Origin: Promicromonospora sukumoe 327MFSha3.1
GTDB lineage: Bacteria; Actinomycetota; Actinomycetes; Actinomycetales; Cellulomonadaceae
Length of the DNA stretch: 64,000 nucleotides
NCBI RefSeq assembly: GCF_000385135.1
Contig: NZ_ARQM01000002.1
Coordinates: 96,947-160,946 of the forward strand
Direction: 5' to 3'
Made by a program: the position numbers and the translations under genes. The notes beneath the pieces were generated by a model. The model did no database searches and was not told where the DNA came from. It worked only from the letters and a program-made list of their open reading frames with translations. Shown here piece by piece: positions 35,220-42,456 of this stretch. Every line of letters starts with the position of its first letter. The stretch's first letter is position 1.

Positions 35220-36596
35220 TCATCGATCGTCTCCGTTCGTCTCGGTGGTGCGGGCGGCGCCCGCGCGGTAGGCGTCCAGCGCCGGCTCGTCGACGCCCTC
35301 GACGTCGTCGAGCCCGACGAGGGCTCCCCGGGCGACGGGCCTGGCCAGCCGCGCGCCGTCGAGGAGGTAGTAGGGCGAGACGCCCTCGGTCGGGGCGAGC
35401 ATGACCGGGGCGACCCCGGCGATCTCGTGGTGGTGGCCCTCCACCTTGAGCACCGCGCCGACCGCGAGGTCCTCGGTGGCGCGGGCGGCCAGCAGCATGG
35501 TCGGCCGGGCCGGCAGGGCCGGCACGCGGTCGACGGCGGCGTGCACGGTCAGCGGCGTCTCGACGCCCATGTAGTGGTACGGCCAGTAGATGCAGGCGTA
35601 GCTGCCGTTCCTGCTGATCACGTGGCCCTTGCCGCGCAGCAGCTCCCAGGTGGCGGGGTCGCCGGTGCGCACGACGGCGAAGACGCCGCCCGCGAAGCTG
35701 GCCTCGCCCGGCAGGCGCAGCGCCGAGAACACGTCGACGACGCCGTCGTGCTCCAGGATGCCGCCGTCCGCGCGGGCGGAGTAGATGTCGGCGAGCTCGG
35801 CGATCCTGGCCACCGGGTAGTGCATGGCCTCGACGTCGGCGGAGGCGTCGGTGCGCGTGGCGACCACGGCCATCTCGCACGAGTCGGCGGCGGCGGCGCG
35901 CTTGAGGCCGCGCACGGCGTCGGCGCGGCGGGCCAGGGTGCCCGCGACGTCGTCGCCCAGCTCGAGGAGGTCGAGCAGGGCGGGGGCCTCGACCGTGACC
36001 CCGGCCTGCGTGACGCGGCCGGTGGCGGGGTCGAGCTCCAGGTCGTACTCGCCCGACTTGCCGATGGCCACGATGTCGAGGCCCACGGCGCTGACCCAGT
36101 CGACCAGGCGCAGCAGGTTGGCGGGCTGGTCGCCGTCGCCGGGGAGGTAGCTCAGTCCCTTGGCCGCGGCGCGGGCGCCGAGCTCGACGCCCACCACGGT
36201 GTCGACCTCCTTGCTCACCATGACCACGTGCGTGCCGTGGTCCAGGGCCGCCGCGGCGTAGCCGAAGCCGGCCGGGACGCGGCCGCAGGCCTCGACGAGC
36301 ACGTCGAGGCCCGTCCAGTCGAGCGCGTCGGCCGAAGCCACGAGCGCGATGCGGTCCTGCTCGACCAGGCGCGCGGTGGTCGCGGGGTCGGCCGACTCGG
36401 CCACCCGGTCTGCCGGGACACCCAGCTCGTCGAGCATGCGCCGCACGCCCGCGACGTCCGGGTCCACCAGCACCGCGGGGCGGATCTCGGGCGTCAGCGC
36501 GAGCTGGGCCAGAAACGTACGTCCGTAGCCGCCGTTCGCCCCGGTCAGGGCGACACGGAGGGGACCTCGCGTCCGAGAGACGTGATTGAGGATCAC
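35220..36596 (-). CDS. NAD(P)-binding oxidoreductase with SAF-like C-terminal domain
   Basis: This 458-residue protein starts with a Rossmann fold (RVALTGANGGYGRTF), continues with a homoserine-dehydrogenase-like segment (HVVMVSKEVDTVVGVELGARA), and ends with an SAF-like domain (ARLARPVARGALVGLDDVEG). Proteins of this shape are annotated as homoserine-dehydrogenase-like or SAF-domain oxidoreductases and are found in acid-sugar clusters; the reaction is not known to me. It faces the DUF1537 kinase operon across 121 bases and is followed by the transporter, so it likely oxidises a four-carbon acid before phosphorylation. Confidence 0.75.
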   Translation of the reverse strand: MILNHVSRTRGPLRVALTGANGGYGRTFLAQLALTPEIRPAVLVDPDVAGVRRMLDELGVPADRVAESADPATTARLVEQDRIALVASADALDWTGLDVLVEACGRVPAGFGYAAAALDHGTHVVMVSKEVDTVVGVELGARAAAKGLSYLPGDGDQPANLLRLVDWVSAVGLDIVAIGKSGEYDLELDPATGRVTQAGVTVEAPALLDLLELGDDVAGTLARRADAVRGLKRAAAADSCEMAVVATRTDASADVEAMHYPVARIAELADIYSARADGGILEHDGVVDVFSALRLPGEASFAGGVFAVVRTGDPATWELLRGKGHVISRNGSYACIYWPYHYMGVETPLTVHAAVDRVPALPARPTMLLAARATEDLAVGAVLKVEGHHHEIAGVAPVMLAPTEGVSPYYLLDGARLARPVARGALVGLDDVEGVDEPALDAYRAGAARTTETNGDDR

Positions 36597-36650
36597 CGTT
36601 GTTCCGATCGTCGTGCACCGGCTCGGCGTTCGAGCGGGCTGGCCGCCACT

Positions 36651-36710
36651 GTGTCACAACTTTCTACTATCTTCCAACTTCGCATCAAATAGTCACAGCA
36701 TGTGAGAGGA
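36651..36710. promoter_or_regulatory. AT-rich divergent promoter with TCACA/TGTGA sites
   Basis: This short AT-rich stretch lies between the divergent oxidoreductase and kinase genes. TCACAgcaTGTGA (36693-36705) is a 13-bp inverted repeat, and another TCACA occurs at 36654-36658. The DeoR regulator at 38613 is the likely binder. The kinase ribosome-binding site GAGAGGA is at 36704-36710. Confidence 0.45.
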
Positions 36711-36717
36711 TCTGATC

Positions 36718-37956
36718 ATGCTGGGATCCATCGCCGACGACTTCACCGGCGCCACCGACCTCGCCACCATGCTGCGCACCGCGGGCCATCGCGTCTCCGT
36801 GGTGATCGAGAACGGCGCGCTCTCCCCCGAGCAGCTCCGGGAGGTCGACGCCGTGGTGGTCGCGCTCAAGACGCGCACCGCGCCGCGCGCCGAGGCCGTC
36901 ACCGCCTCGCTCGACGCCCTGGACCGCCTGCGCTCCTGGGGCGCGGACCGGTTCTACGTCAAGTACTGCTCCACGTTCGACTCGACCGACGAGGGCAACA
37001 TCGGCCCGGTGCTCGACGCCGTGTCCGACGCCGTGGGCGCGCGCCGCGCCGTCGTCGTCCCCTCGCTGCCGGCCAACGGGCGCACGGTCTACAACGGCCA
37101 CCTGTACGTGGGCCGCGAGCTGCTGGAGCACTCCTCGATGCGGCACCACCCCCTGACACCCATGACGCGCTCGCGCGTCGCGGACCTGCTGCGCCCGCAG
37201 ACGTCGTACGACGTCGCCGAGGTGACCCTGCCCGTCGTGCGCGACGGCGCGGACGCCGTCCGCGCGGCGCTGGACGCGTCGGACGCCCGGTACGCCGTGG
37301 TCGACGCGACCGCGGACGTGGACCTGGTGACGGTCGGCGCCGCGACGGCCGACGACGTCCTGGTCTCGGGCGGTTCCGGCCTCGCGCTGGGCATCCCCGG
37401 CCCGCACCTGCCCGACGCCCTGTGGTCGCCGCCCACGAGCGGACGCGGCGCGGTGCTGTGCGGCAGCGTGTCCGCCACGACGCTGGCGCAGATCGCGCAC
37501 GCCGCGCGCACCCAGCCGGTCCGGCTGGTCGACGTCGCCGCGGCGGTCGCCGACGAGGCGGGCACCATCGCTGAGCTGGCCGACTGGGTGGAGCGGCAGG
37601 AGCCGCAGAGCCACCCCGTGGTGTGCGCGGCGCGCGAGCGCTCCGACGTCCGCTCGCACCTGGACGGCGTTGAGGTGGCGCCCGTGGTCGAGCGGGTGCT
37701 CGCGGGCGTGGCCCGGCGGCTCGTGGAGCGCGGTGCGGTGACCGCGCTGATCGTCGCGGGCGGCGAGAGCAGCGGCTCGGTGGTGCGTGCCCTCGGCGTG
37801 CAGGTCCTGCACATCGGGCCGGAGCTGGCCCCCGGCGTCTGCTGGTCGGTGGGCGGGGTGGACGGCGACCCCGGCCGGACCGTGGCCCTGGCGCTGAAGA
37901 GCGGCAACTTCGGCGGCGAGGATCTGTTCACCGCGGCCTGGGAGGTGCTGGCATGA
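36718..37956 (+). CDS. DUF1537 four-carbon acid sugar kinase
   Basis: This 412-residue kinase begins with the DUF1537 signature GSIADDFTGATDLATMLRTAG and ends with the ATP-binding part GGESSGSVVRALGV...GVCWSVGG. Characterised members (OtnK, LtnK, DtnK) phosphorylate tetronates or 3-oxo-tetronates on the 4-hydroxyl. ATG 36718 has GAGAGGA seven bases upstream. Its stop overlaps the start of the aldolase gene (ATGA at 37953). The pairing with a class II aldolase is the classical OtnK-OtnC arrangement, so 3-oxo-tetronate is the favoured substrate. Confidence 0.9.
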   Translation: MLGSIADDFTGATDLATMLRTAGHRVSVVIENGALSPEQLREVDAVVVALKTRTAPRAEAVTASLDALDRLRSWGADRFYVKYCSTFDSTDEGNIGPVLDAVSDAVGARRAVVVPSLPANGRTVYNGHLYVGRELLEHSSMRHHPLTPMTRSRVADLLRPQTSYDVAEVTLPVVRDGADAVRAALDASDARYAVVDATADVDLVTVGAATADDVLVSGGSGLALGIPGPHLPDALWSPPTSGRGAVLCGSVSATTLAQIAHAARTQPVRLVDVAAAVADEAGTIAELADWVERQEPQSHPVVCAARERSDVRSHLDGVEVAPVVERVLAGVARRLVERGAVTALIVAGGESSGSVVRALGVQVLHIGPELAPGVCWSVGGVDGDPGRTVALALKSGNFGGEDLFTAAWEVLA

Positions 37957-38591
37957 GCACGACTGCGCTGATCGCGGCCGGCCGCCAGCTCGTCGAGGCG
38001 GGCCTGAGCCCGGGCAGCAGCGGCAACGTGAGCGTGCGGGACGGCGACCGCGTGCTGATCAGCGGCACCGGCACGTCGCTGGGCCGGCTCACGCCGGACG
38101 GCATCGCCGAGGTGGCGCTCGACGGCACGCACCTGGGCGGGGCCCGCTCCTCCAAGGAGACGCCCCTGCACACGGCGTTCTACCAGCGCGAGGACGGCTA
38201 CCGCGCCGTCGTGCACGTGCACTCGCCGCACGCCGTGGCGCTGGCCTGCCTGGAGCCGTGGGCCGCGCACAACGCGGTGCCGCCGCTGACGCCGTACTTC
38301 GTGATGCGGGTGGGGCAGACGCCCCTGCTCCCCTACCGGCACCCGGGCGACCCGGCCCTGGGCGACGACCTGCTCGCCGCCCCGTGGCCGCTGCGCGCGG
38401 CGCTGCTGGCCAGCCACGGCGCCGTCGTCGCGGGAGCGGATCTGGACGAGGCCGTGGACCGCGCCACCGAGCTGGAGGAGGCGTGCCGGATCGCCCTGCT
38501 CACGGCGGGTTCGCGGCGTCGGGAGCTGACGCCGGAGCACATTGGTGAGCTGGCCCAGCGGTGGTCCAGCCCCTGGACCCCGGCACTCTAG
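37953..38591 (+). CDS. Class II aldolase/adducin family, OtnC-like
   Basis: This 212-residue zinc enzyme has SGNVSVRDGDRVLISGTG, the catalytic Glu in SSKETPLHTAFY, the zinc ligands in VVHVHSPHA, and a third histidine in LLASHGAV. It resembles OtnC, which decarboxylates 3-oxo-tetronate 4-phosphate to dihydroxyacetone phosphate, and L-fuculose-phosphate aldolase. It is coupled to the kinase by ATGA. Context favours the OtnC-type reaction. Confidence 0.87.
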   Translation: MSTTALIAAGRQLVEAGLSPGSSGNVSVRDGDRVLISGTGTSLGRLTPDGIAEVALDGTHLGGARSSKETPLHTAFYQREDGYRAVVHVHSPHAVALACLEPWAAHNAVPPLTPYFVMRVGQTPLLPYRHPGDPALGDDLLAAPWPLRAALLASHGAVVAGADLDEAVDRATELEEACRIALLTAGSRRRELTPEHIGELAQRWSSPWTPAL

Positions 38592-38612
38592 ACTGACGCG
38601 CAGGAGGCGACG

Positions 38613-39401
38613 ATGGCGAAGACGACTGCCCTGATCCCGGAGCAGCGCAGGCAGCAGATCCTGCGGCACCTGCGCACCGAGCAGGTGCTCAGCTACCGGC
38701 AGATCACCGACCTTCTCGGCATCAGCCAGATGACGGCGCGGCGGGACGTGGCGGTGCTCGCCGAGCAGGGCCGCGTCAAGGCCACGCAGGGCGGCGCCAC
38801 GCTCGTGACCCGGCTGCTGAACGAGCCGCGCCGCGCCGAGAAGGCCGTGACCGGGCTGGCCGAGAAGACCGCCATCGCCCGCGCGGCGGCCGAGCTGGTC
38901 ACCGACTCCATGACCGTCTACCTGGACGCCGGCACCACGGTGCAGGCCATGCGGCCGTTCCTGGAGCAGCGCACCGGGCTCACCGTGGTCTCGAACGACC
39001 TGAGCACGGTGCAGGCGTTCCTCGACCACCCGAGCGTGGACCTGATCAGCGTGGGCGGGCGTGTGGACCCCGACAACCAGTCCACGATCGGGCGCCTGGC
39101 GGCCCTGACGCTGGCGGAGCTGTCGCTGGACGTCGCGTTCCTGTCCTCCAGCTCGTGGGACGCGCGCCACGGCGTCACCACGCCCGTGGAGGCCAAGATC
39201 GAGGCGAAGCGCGCCGCCATGGCCTCGGCGACCACGACGGCGCTGCTCGCCGACAGCGGCAAGTTCGGCAGCTACGCGAAGTACCGCGTGCTGTCGCTGG
39301 ACGAGCTCGACACGGTGATCTGCGACCCGGCGCTCGGCGACGACGACACCGGCCGGATCGAGGCGCTGGGCGTCGACGTGGTCCGGGCGCCGCTGTCCTG
39401 A
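38613..39401 (+). CDS. DeoR-family regulator of the acid-sugar cluster
   Basis: This 262-residue protein has a DeoR helix-turn-helix (EQRRQQILRHLRTEQVLSYRQI, MTARRDVAVLAEQGRV, TQGGATLV) and a C-terminal phosphosugar-binding sensor domain (VYLDAGTTVQAM, VVSNDLSTVQ, ALLADSGKFGSY). It should respond to a phosphorylated pathway intermediate. It is the third gene of the kinase-aldolase unit (21-base gap) and probably controls the divergent promoter at 36651-36710. Confidence 0.9.
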   Translation: MAKTTALIPEQRRQQILRHLRTEQVLSYRQITDLLGISQMTARRDVAVLAEQGRVKATQGGATLVTRLLNEPRRAEKAVTGLAEKTAIARAAAELVTDSMTVYLDAGTTVQAMRPFLEQRTGLTVVSNDLSTVQAFLDHPSVDLISVGGRVDPDNQSTIGRLAALTLAELSLDVAFLSSSSWDARHGVTTPVEAKIEAKRAAMASATTTALLADSGKFGSYAKYRVLSLDELDTVICDPALGDDDTGRIEALGVDVVRAPLS

Positions 39402-39414
39402 CGCGCCCCGGGTA

Positions 39415-39436
39415 GCCCGCCCTACAGGTAGCGGGC
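39415..39436. terminator. Small hairpin between convergent DeoR and Cfr-like genes
   Basis: GCCCGC (39415-39420) pairs with GCGGGC (39431-39436) around a 10-base loop that holds the Cfr-like stop codon. It could end both transcripts; the short stem makes this tentative. Confidence 0.4.
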
Positions 39437-40492
39437 GTGCAGCTGGCCGCACGCCGCGTCGATCGTCGTCCCCAGCTGACGACGCCGGGTGGCGTGGACC
39501 CCACGGGCGACAAGGCCCCGCACGAACCCCTCGACGAGCCGCGTCGACGGCGCCCGGTAGGCCGGGTCGGCGCCGGCCGCCTCGTTGTACCGGATGACGC
39601 TCACGTGGAACAGCTCCGGCCGGGACCGCTGCCGCACCAGGTCGGCGAGCGCGTCGAGATGGGCCTCGCCGTCGTTGACGCCGGCGATGAGCAGGTACGC
39701 GAGGAACACCTTGCGCCGGGTCGTGCGCACGTGCCGGTCGAGGATCGCGAGGTTGTCCGCCAGCGGGTACCGGCGTTCCAGCGGGATGAGCTCGGCCCGC
39801 TGCCCGGGGAACGGCGAGTGCACGGACAGCGTGAGGGTCACCTGCGGGTGCTCCGCGACCAGCCGGTCGAGGTTGGGCGCGAACCCGACGGTCGAGACGG
39901 TGACCCGCCGCGCCGACAGCCCGGCGTAGCCCGGGTCGGTGAGCAGGGTCAGCGCGTCGAACACGTGCGGATTCGCGAGCGCCTCGCCCATCCCCATGAA
40001 GGCGACGCTCGCAGGCCGGGGCAGCCCCTCGCGCGTCCAGCGCGGGTGCATCACCTGGGCGGTGATCTCGTCGGCGGTCAGGTTGCGGACCAGCCCGACC
40101 GCGCCGGTCGCGCAGAAGGTGCAGCCCAGCCCGCACCCGGCCTGGGACGACACGCACATCGAGTCCCAGCCGGCCCGGTAGTGCGACACCACGGTCTCGA
40201 TGCGCGCCCCCGACTCGGCCGCGAACAGCACCTTCTCGACGTGGTCGTCGCGCTGGACCTCGACGGCGGTGAGCGGGTGGAGCCGCGGGCCGAACCGTTC
40301 GGCCAGCTCTGAGCGCAGGTTCGACGGGAGGGCGCGGACGTCCGCGAACGTCTCCGCCGTCGAGCCCTGCCAGGCGCTGATCACCTGCCGAAACCGGAAG
40401 TCCGGGTTGCCGGTCGCGGTCAGGTGGTCGCGGATCCGCATCCAGCGGCTCCGGGCGGTCAGGTCGACGGCGGTGGAGGTTCGATGCTGCAT
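39422..40492 (-). CDS. Cfr-type 23S rRNA (A2503) methyltransferase, radical SAM
   Basis: This 356-residue radical SAM enzyme belongs to the RlmN/Cfr family and looks closest to Cfr. It has the cluster cysteines Cys120, Cys124 and Cys127 (CGLGCTFC), and Cys113 and Cys348 (AACGQL), which align with the conserved extra cysteines of Cfr. Residues FMGMGEALAN and FDALTLLTDP are Cfr-like, where RlmN has GMGEPL. Cfr methylates A2503 at C8 and gives resistance to phenicols, lincosamides, oxazolidinones, pleuromutilins and streptogramin A. Whether this protein makes C8 or C2 methylation cannot be proved by sequence. ATG 40492 is preceded by AAAGG. Confidence 0.85.
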   Translation of the reverse strand: MQHRTSTAVDLTARSRWMRIRDHLTATGNPDFRFRQVISAWQGSTAETFADVRALPSNLRSELAERFGPRLHPLTAVEVQRDDHVEKVLFAAESGARIETVVSHYRAGWDSMCVSSQAGCGLGCTFCATGAVGLVRNLTADEITAQVMHPRWTREGLPRPASVAFMGMGEALANPHVFDALTLLTDPGYAGLSARRVTVSTVGFAPNLDRLVAEHPQVTLTLSVHSPFPGQRAELIPLERRYPLADNLAILDRHVRTTRRKVFLAYLLIAGVNDGEAHLDALADLVRQRSRPELFHVSVIRYNEAAGADPAYRAPSTRLVEGFVRGLVARGVHATRRRQLGTTIDAACGQLHARYL

Positions 40493-40914
40493 GAACTGCC
40501 TTTCGTGTGCGGTTGCCGATCAGCGGGGCTGAGGGCGCGACCGACCACGGGCAGGACCCGGGGACGCGGGGTAGTCGACGGCGGCAGGGCAGCACGAAGC
40601 CGTCCGGGTACCGAGGGGGCACGGTCGACCTGGCACGGGACCATGCGGGAGGGGCTGTCGACAGAGCGCGCGCACGAGACCATGACCGATGGCCGGTGCG
40701 TCGCGAACGTGCCGGGGAGGCTCTGGCGAGGACGGGGGTCCGGCCCGCGCCCTGTGCTGGAGGGCCACCGGCAGTTCGGCGGCTAGAGTCTGTCGACCTC
40801 GATCATGATGTGCGGCAACGTATCAGCGGGCCGTGCGGCGCCCCCAGGGATTTTCCTGGCCCCGCGCCGGCCGCTCCCGGGGGTTCGGCGCAGACCGCGC
40901 GGTAGCCTGACGGG
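40493..40914. other. Long 5' region of the Cfr-like gene, no clear gene
   Basis: About 420 bases separate the Cfr-like start from the CHAD coding region. A minus-strand open frame of 74 codons (40459-40683) overlaps the Cfr start but shows no family features. Such a long leader would fit attenuation control, known for other ribosome-resistance genes, but I cannot draw convincing alternative hairpins by eye. Confidence 0.35.
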
Positions 40915-40977
40915 ATCGCCACCACGAACCGTCCCGACACCGCGGGCGAGCTGCTGACCCTCGCCATCGGCGACCTC

Positions 40978-41778
40978 GTGCGCCAGATCCAGGACGACGT
41001 GCCGCGGGCGCTGGCCGACGAGCCCGACGCCGTGCACCGGCTGCGCACCTCGGTGCGGCGGCTGCGCAACGTGCTGGCTGCCTTCCGGCGCTACCTGGAC
41101 CGGGACGCGGCCGCGGCGCTGCGGTCCCAGCTCAAGGAGTGGGGCGACGTGCTGGGGCACGCGCGGGACCTGGAGGTCCGGGCGCAGCAGGCCGCGGCGG
41201 CCGCCGACGCCGCCGGCCTCGACGACAAGCCCCGCTCCGCGCTGGTCGACCCGCTGTGGGCGGCCCACCTGCACGCGCACGACGAGGCGGTCCGCTGGAC
41301 CCGGTCGGAGCACAGCCGCGACCTGGACCGGCTGCTGACCGAGTGGGCCACGCTGCCCCGGCTCGGCGCCCGGGCGGGTCAGCCGGCCAAAAAGGCGGCC
41401 CGCCGGACGGCGCACTGCCAGGCGGTCCGCACCCTGCGGACGGCGCCCCGGCTCGCCGACCCGGACGCCGCCCACGAGCTGCGCAAGGCCGCGCGCCGGC
41501 TGCGGCACACGTGCGACGCGATCACGCGCGAGCCCGTCGAGCTGCTCGGGAAGGGCACCAAGGACCTGGGCTCGGTGGGCCACCGGATCCAGTCCGTGCT
41601 CGGCGACCACCGCGACGCCCTGCTGCTGGCCGGCCACGTGCGCGACCACTCCCGCGCGTACGCGCACGACTCCCGGGTGTACGACGGCGTGGTCGACCTG
41701 TGCCAGGGCCTGGCGCTGGCCGCCCTGGCGGACCTGCCGGCGGCCCTGGCCGACCTGGAGCGTCGGGCGCGGGACTGA
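40978..41778 (+). CDS. CHAD domain protein
   Basis: This 266-residue protein is a CHAD domain: all helical, with conserved His/Arg/Lys repeats (AVHRLRTSVRRLRNVLAAFRRYL, AHELRKAARRLRHTCDAI). CHAD domains bind polyphosphate. The first usual start in frame is GTG 40978, but the family-like sequence AGELLTLAIGDL continues upstream in frame to an ATC codon at 40915, so the true start may be non-standard or mutated. The gene stands alone and faces the RloB gene. Confidence 0.82.
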   Translation: MRQIQDDVPRALADEPDAVHRLRTSVRRLRNVLAAFRRYLDRDAAAALRSQLKEWGDVLGHARDLEVRAQQAAAAADAAGLDDKPRSALVDPLWAAHLHAHDEAVRWTRSEHSRDLDRLLTEWATLPRLGARAGQPAKKAARRTAHCQAVRTLRTAPRLADPDAAHELRKAARRLRHTCDAITREPVELLGKGTKDLGSVGHRIQSVLGDHRDALLLAGHVRDHSRAYAHDSRVYDGVVDLCQGLALAALADLPAALADLERRARD

Positions 41779-42452
41779 CCGCAGCGCGGGTCGTCCACAA
41801 GCGCGCCGTCAGCCGGACGTCGTGGCGGCGCGCGCTCCACCGACTCGACGAACAGGTCCACCGTGGTGGACGGGTTGTCGTCCGGGAACCTCGTGCCCGC
41901 CGACTGGTGGCCCGCCCGCAGGCGGACGGCGCGCCGGCCTGCCTCAGCCCGGCGTCCGATCAGGGCGGACGGGTCGACGATGTTCTTGCCGTCGACCCCG
42001 AGCAGGTCCTGGGCATGCTTCTCGGCCTGGCTCGTCGTCAGGTTCCCGCTCACCGCGCGATCGTGCAGCAGCAGCCAGACCTCGAAGCACGGGTTCGACA
42101 CCGCGACCCGCACGCCTCCCTGCTCCGCGAGCTCGATCGCCTCGCGCAGCCGGGGATGCGCCTGCGGCGACTCGACGTCGAACAGGCACCAGACCTCGTC
42201 CACGTCGTCGACGCCCGCCTTGGCCAGCGCCTTCTGCACGAGCGGGTACGGCACCACGTGATCGCGGGCGATCTCCATCTCGATGCTCGTGCTCTCCCGC
42301 ACGTGATCGAGCTGCTTCAGCGCCCGGACGTAGTCGGGCTCGGTCTTCCGGCCCTCGGTGAACACCCAGACCGTCTTCCTCATCCGGCGCGTCCCCGCGC
42401 TCCGCTTGAGCGGCTTGCTCTCCCGACGCCCGCGCCCTCCTTGCCTGCCCAC
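41379..42452 (-). CDS. RloB-like Toprim protein (defence pair, second gene)
   Basis: The first about 220 residues match RloB-like proteins: an early TVWVFTEGRKTEPDYVRAL, the acidic WCLFDVESP where Toprim domains have metal-binding acidic residues, FEVWLLLH, and a conserved end DDNPSTTVDLFVESV. It lies four bases after the RloA-like ATPase gene. In AbiL-type phage defence, an RloA-type ATPase and RloB work as a pair. The open frame runs on for about 140 codons antisense to the CHAD gene; this tail is probably not native. GTG 42452 is used; ATG 42383 is an alternative. Confidence 0.75.
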   Translation of the reverse strand: MGRQGGRGRRESKPLKRSAGTRRMRKTVWVFTEGRKTEPDYVRALKQLDHVRESTSIEMEIARDHVVPYPLVQKALAKAGVDDVDEVWCLFDVESPQAHPRLREAIELAEQGGVRVAVSNPCFEVWLLLHDRAVSGNLTTSQAEKHAQDLLGVDGKNIVDPSALIGRRAEAGRRAVRLRAGHQSAGTRFPDDNPSTTVDLFVESVERAPPRRPADGALVDDPRCGQSRARRSRSARAAGRSARAASARPWHRSTTPSYTRESCAYAREWSRTWPASSRASRWSPSTDWIRWPTEPRSLVPFPSSSTGSRVIASHVCRSRRAALRSSWAASGSASRGAVRRVRTAWQCAVRRAAFLAG

Positions 42453-42456
42453 CCCC

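Noticed and set aside
36693..36705. CRP-type binding site
   Set aside because: The inverted repeat has TCACA first and TGTGA second with only three bases between, the reverse of the CRP consensus order and spacing. A DeoR operator is more likely.
37089..40622. Very long minus-strand open frame (about 1,177 codons) across the kinase, aldolase and DeoR genes
   Set aside because: It is antisense to well-supported genes, has no family features, and such long frames are expected by chance at this G+C content. Only its first part coincides with the Cfr-like gene in another frame.
40459..40683. 74-codon minus-strand frame upstream of the Cfr-like gene as a leader peptide
   Set aside because: It overlaps the Cfr start and its Pro/Arg-rich sequence is what random high-G+C DNA gives. 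I could not find clear alternative stem-loops, so only the long leader itself is reported.
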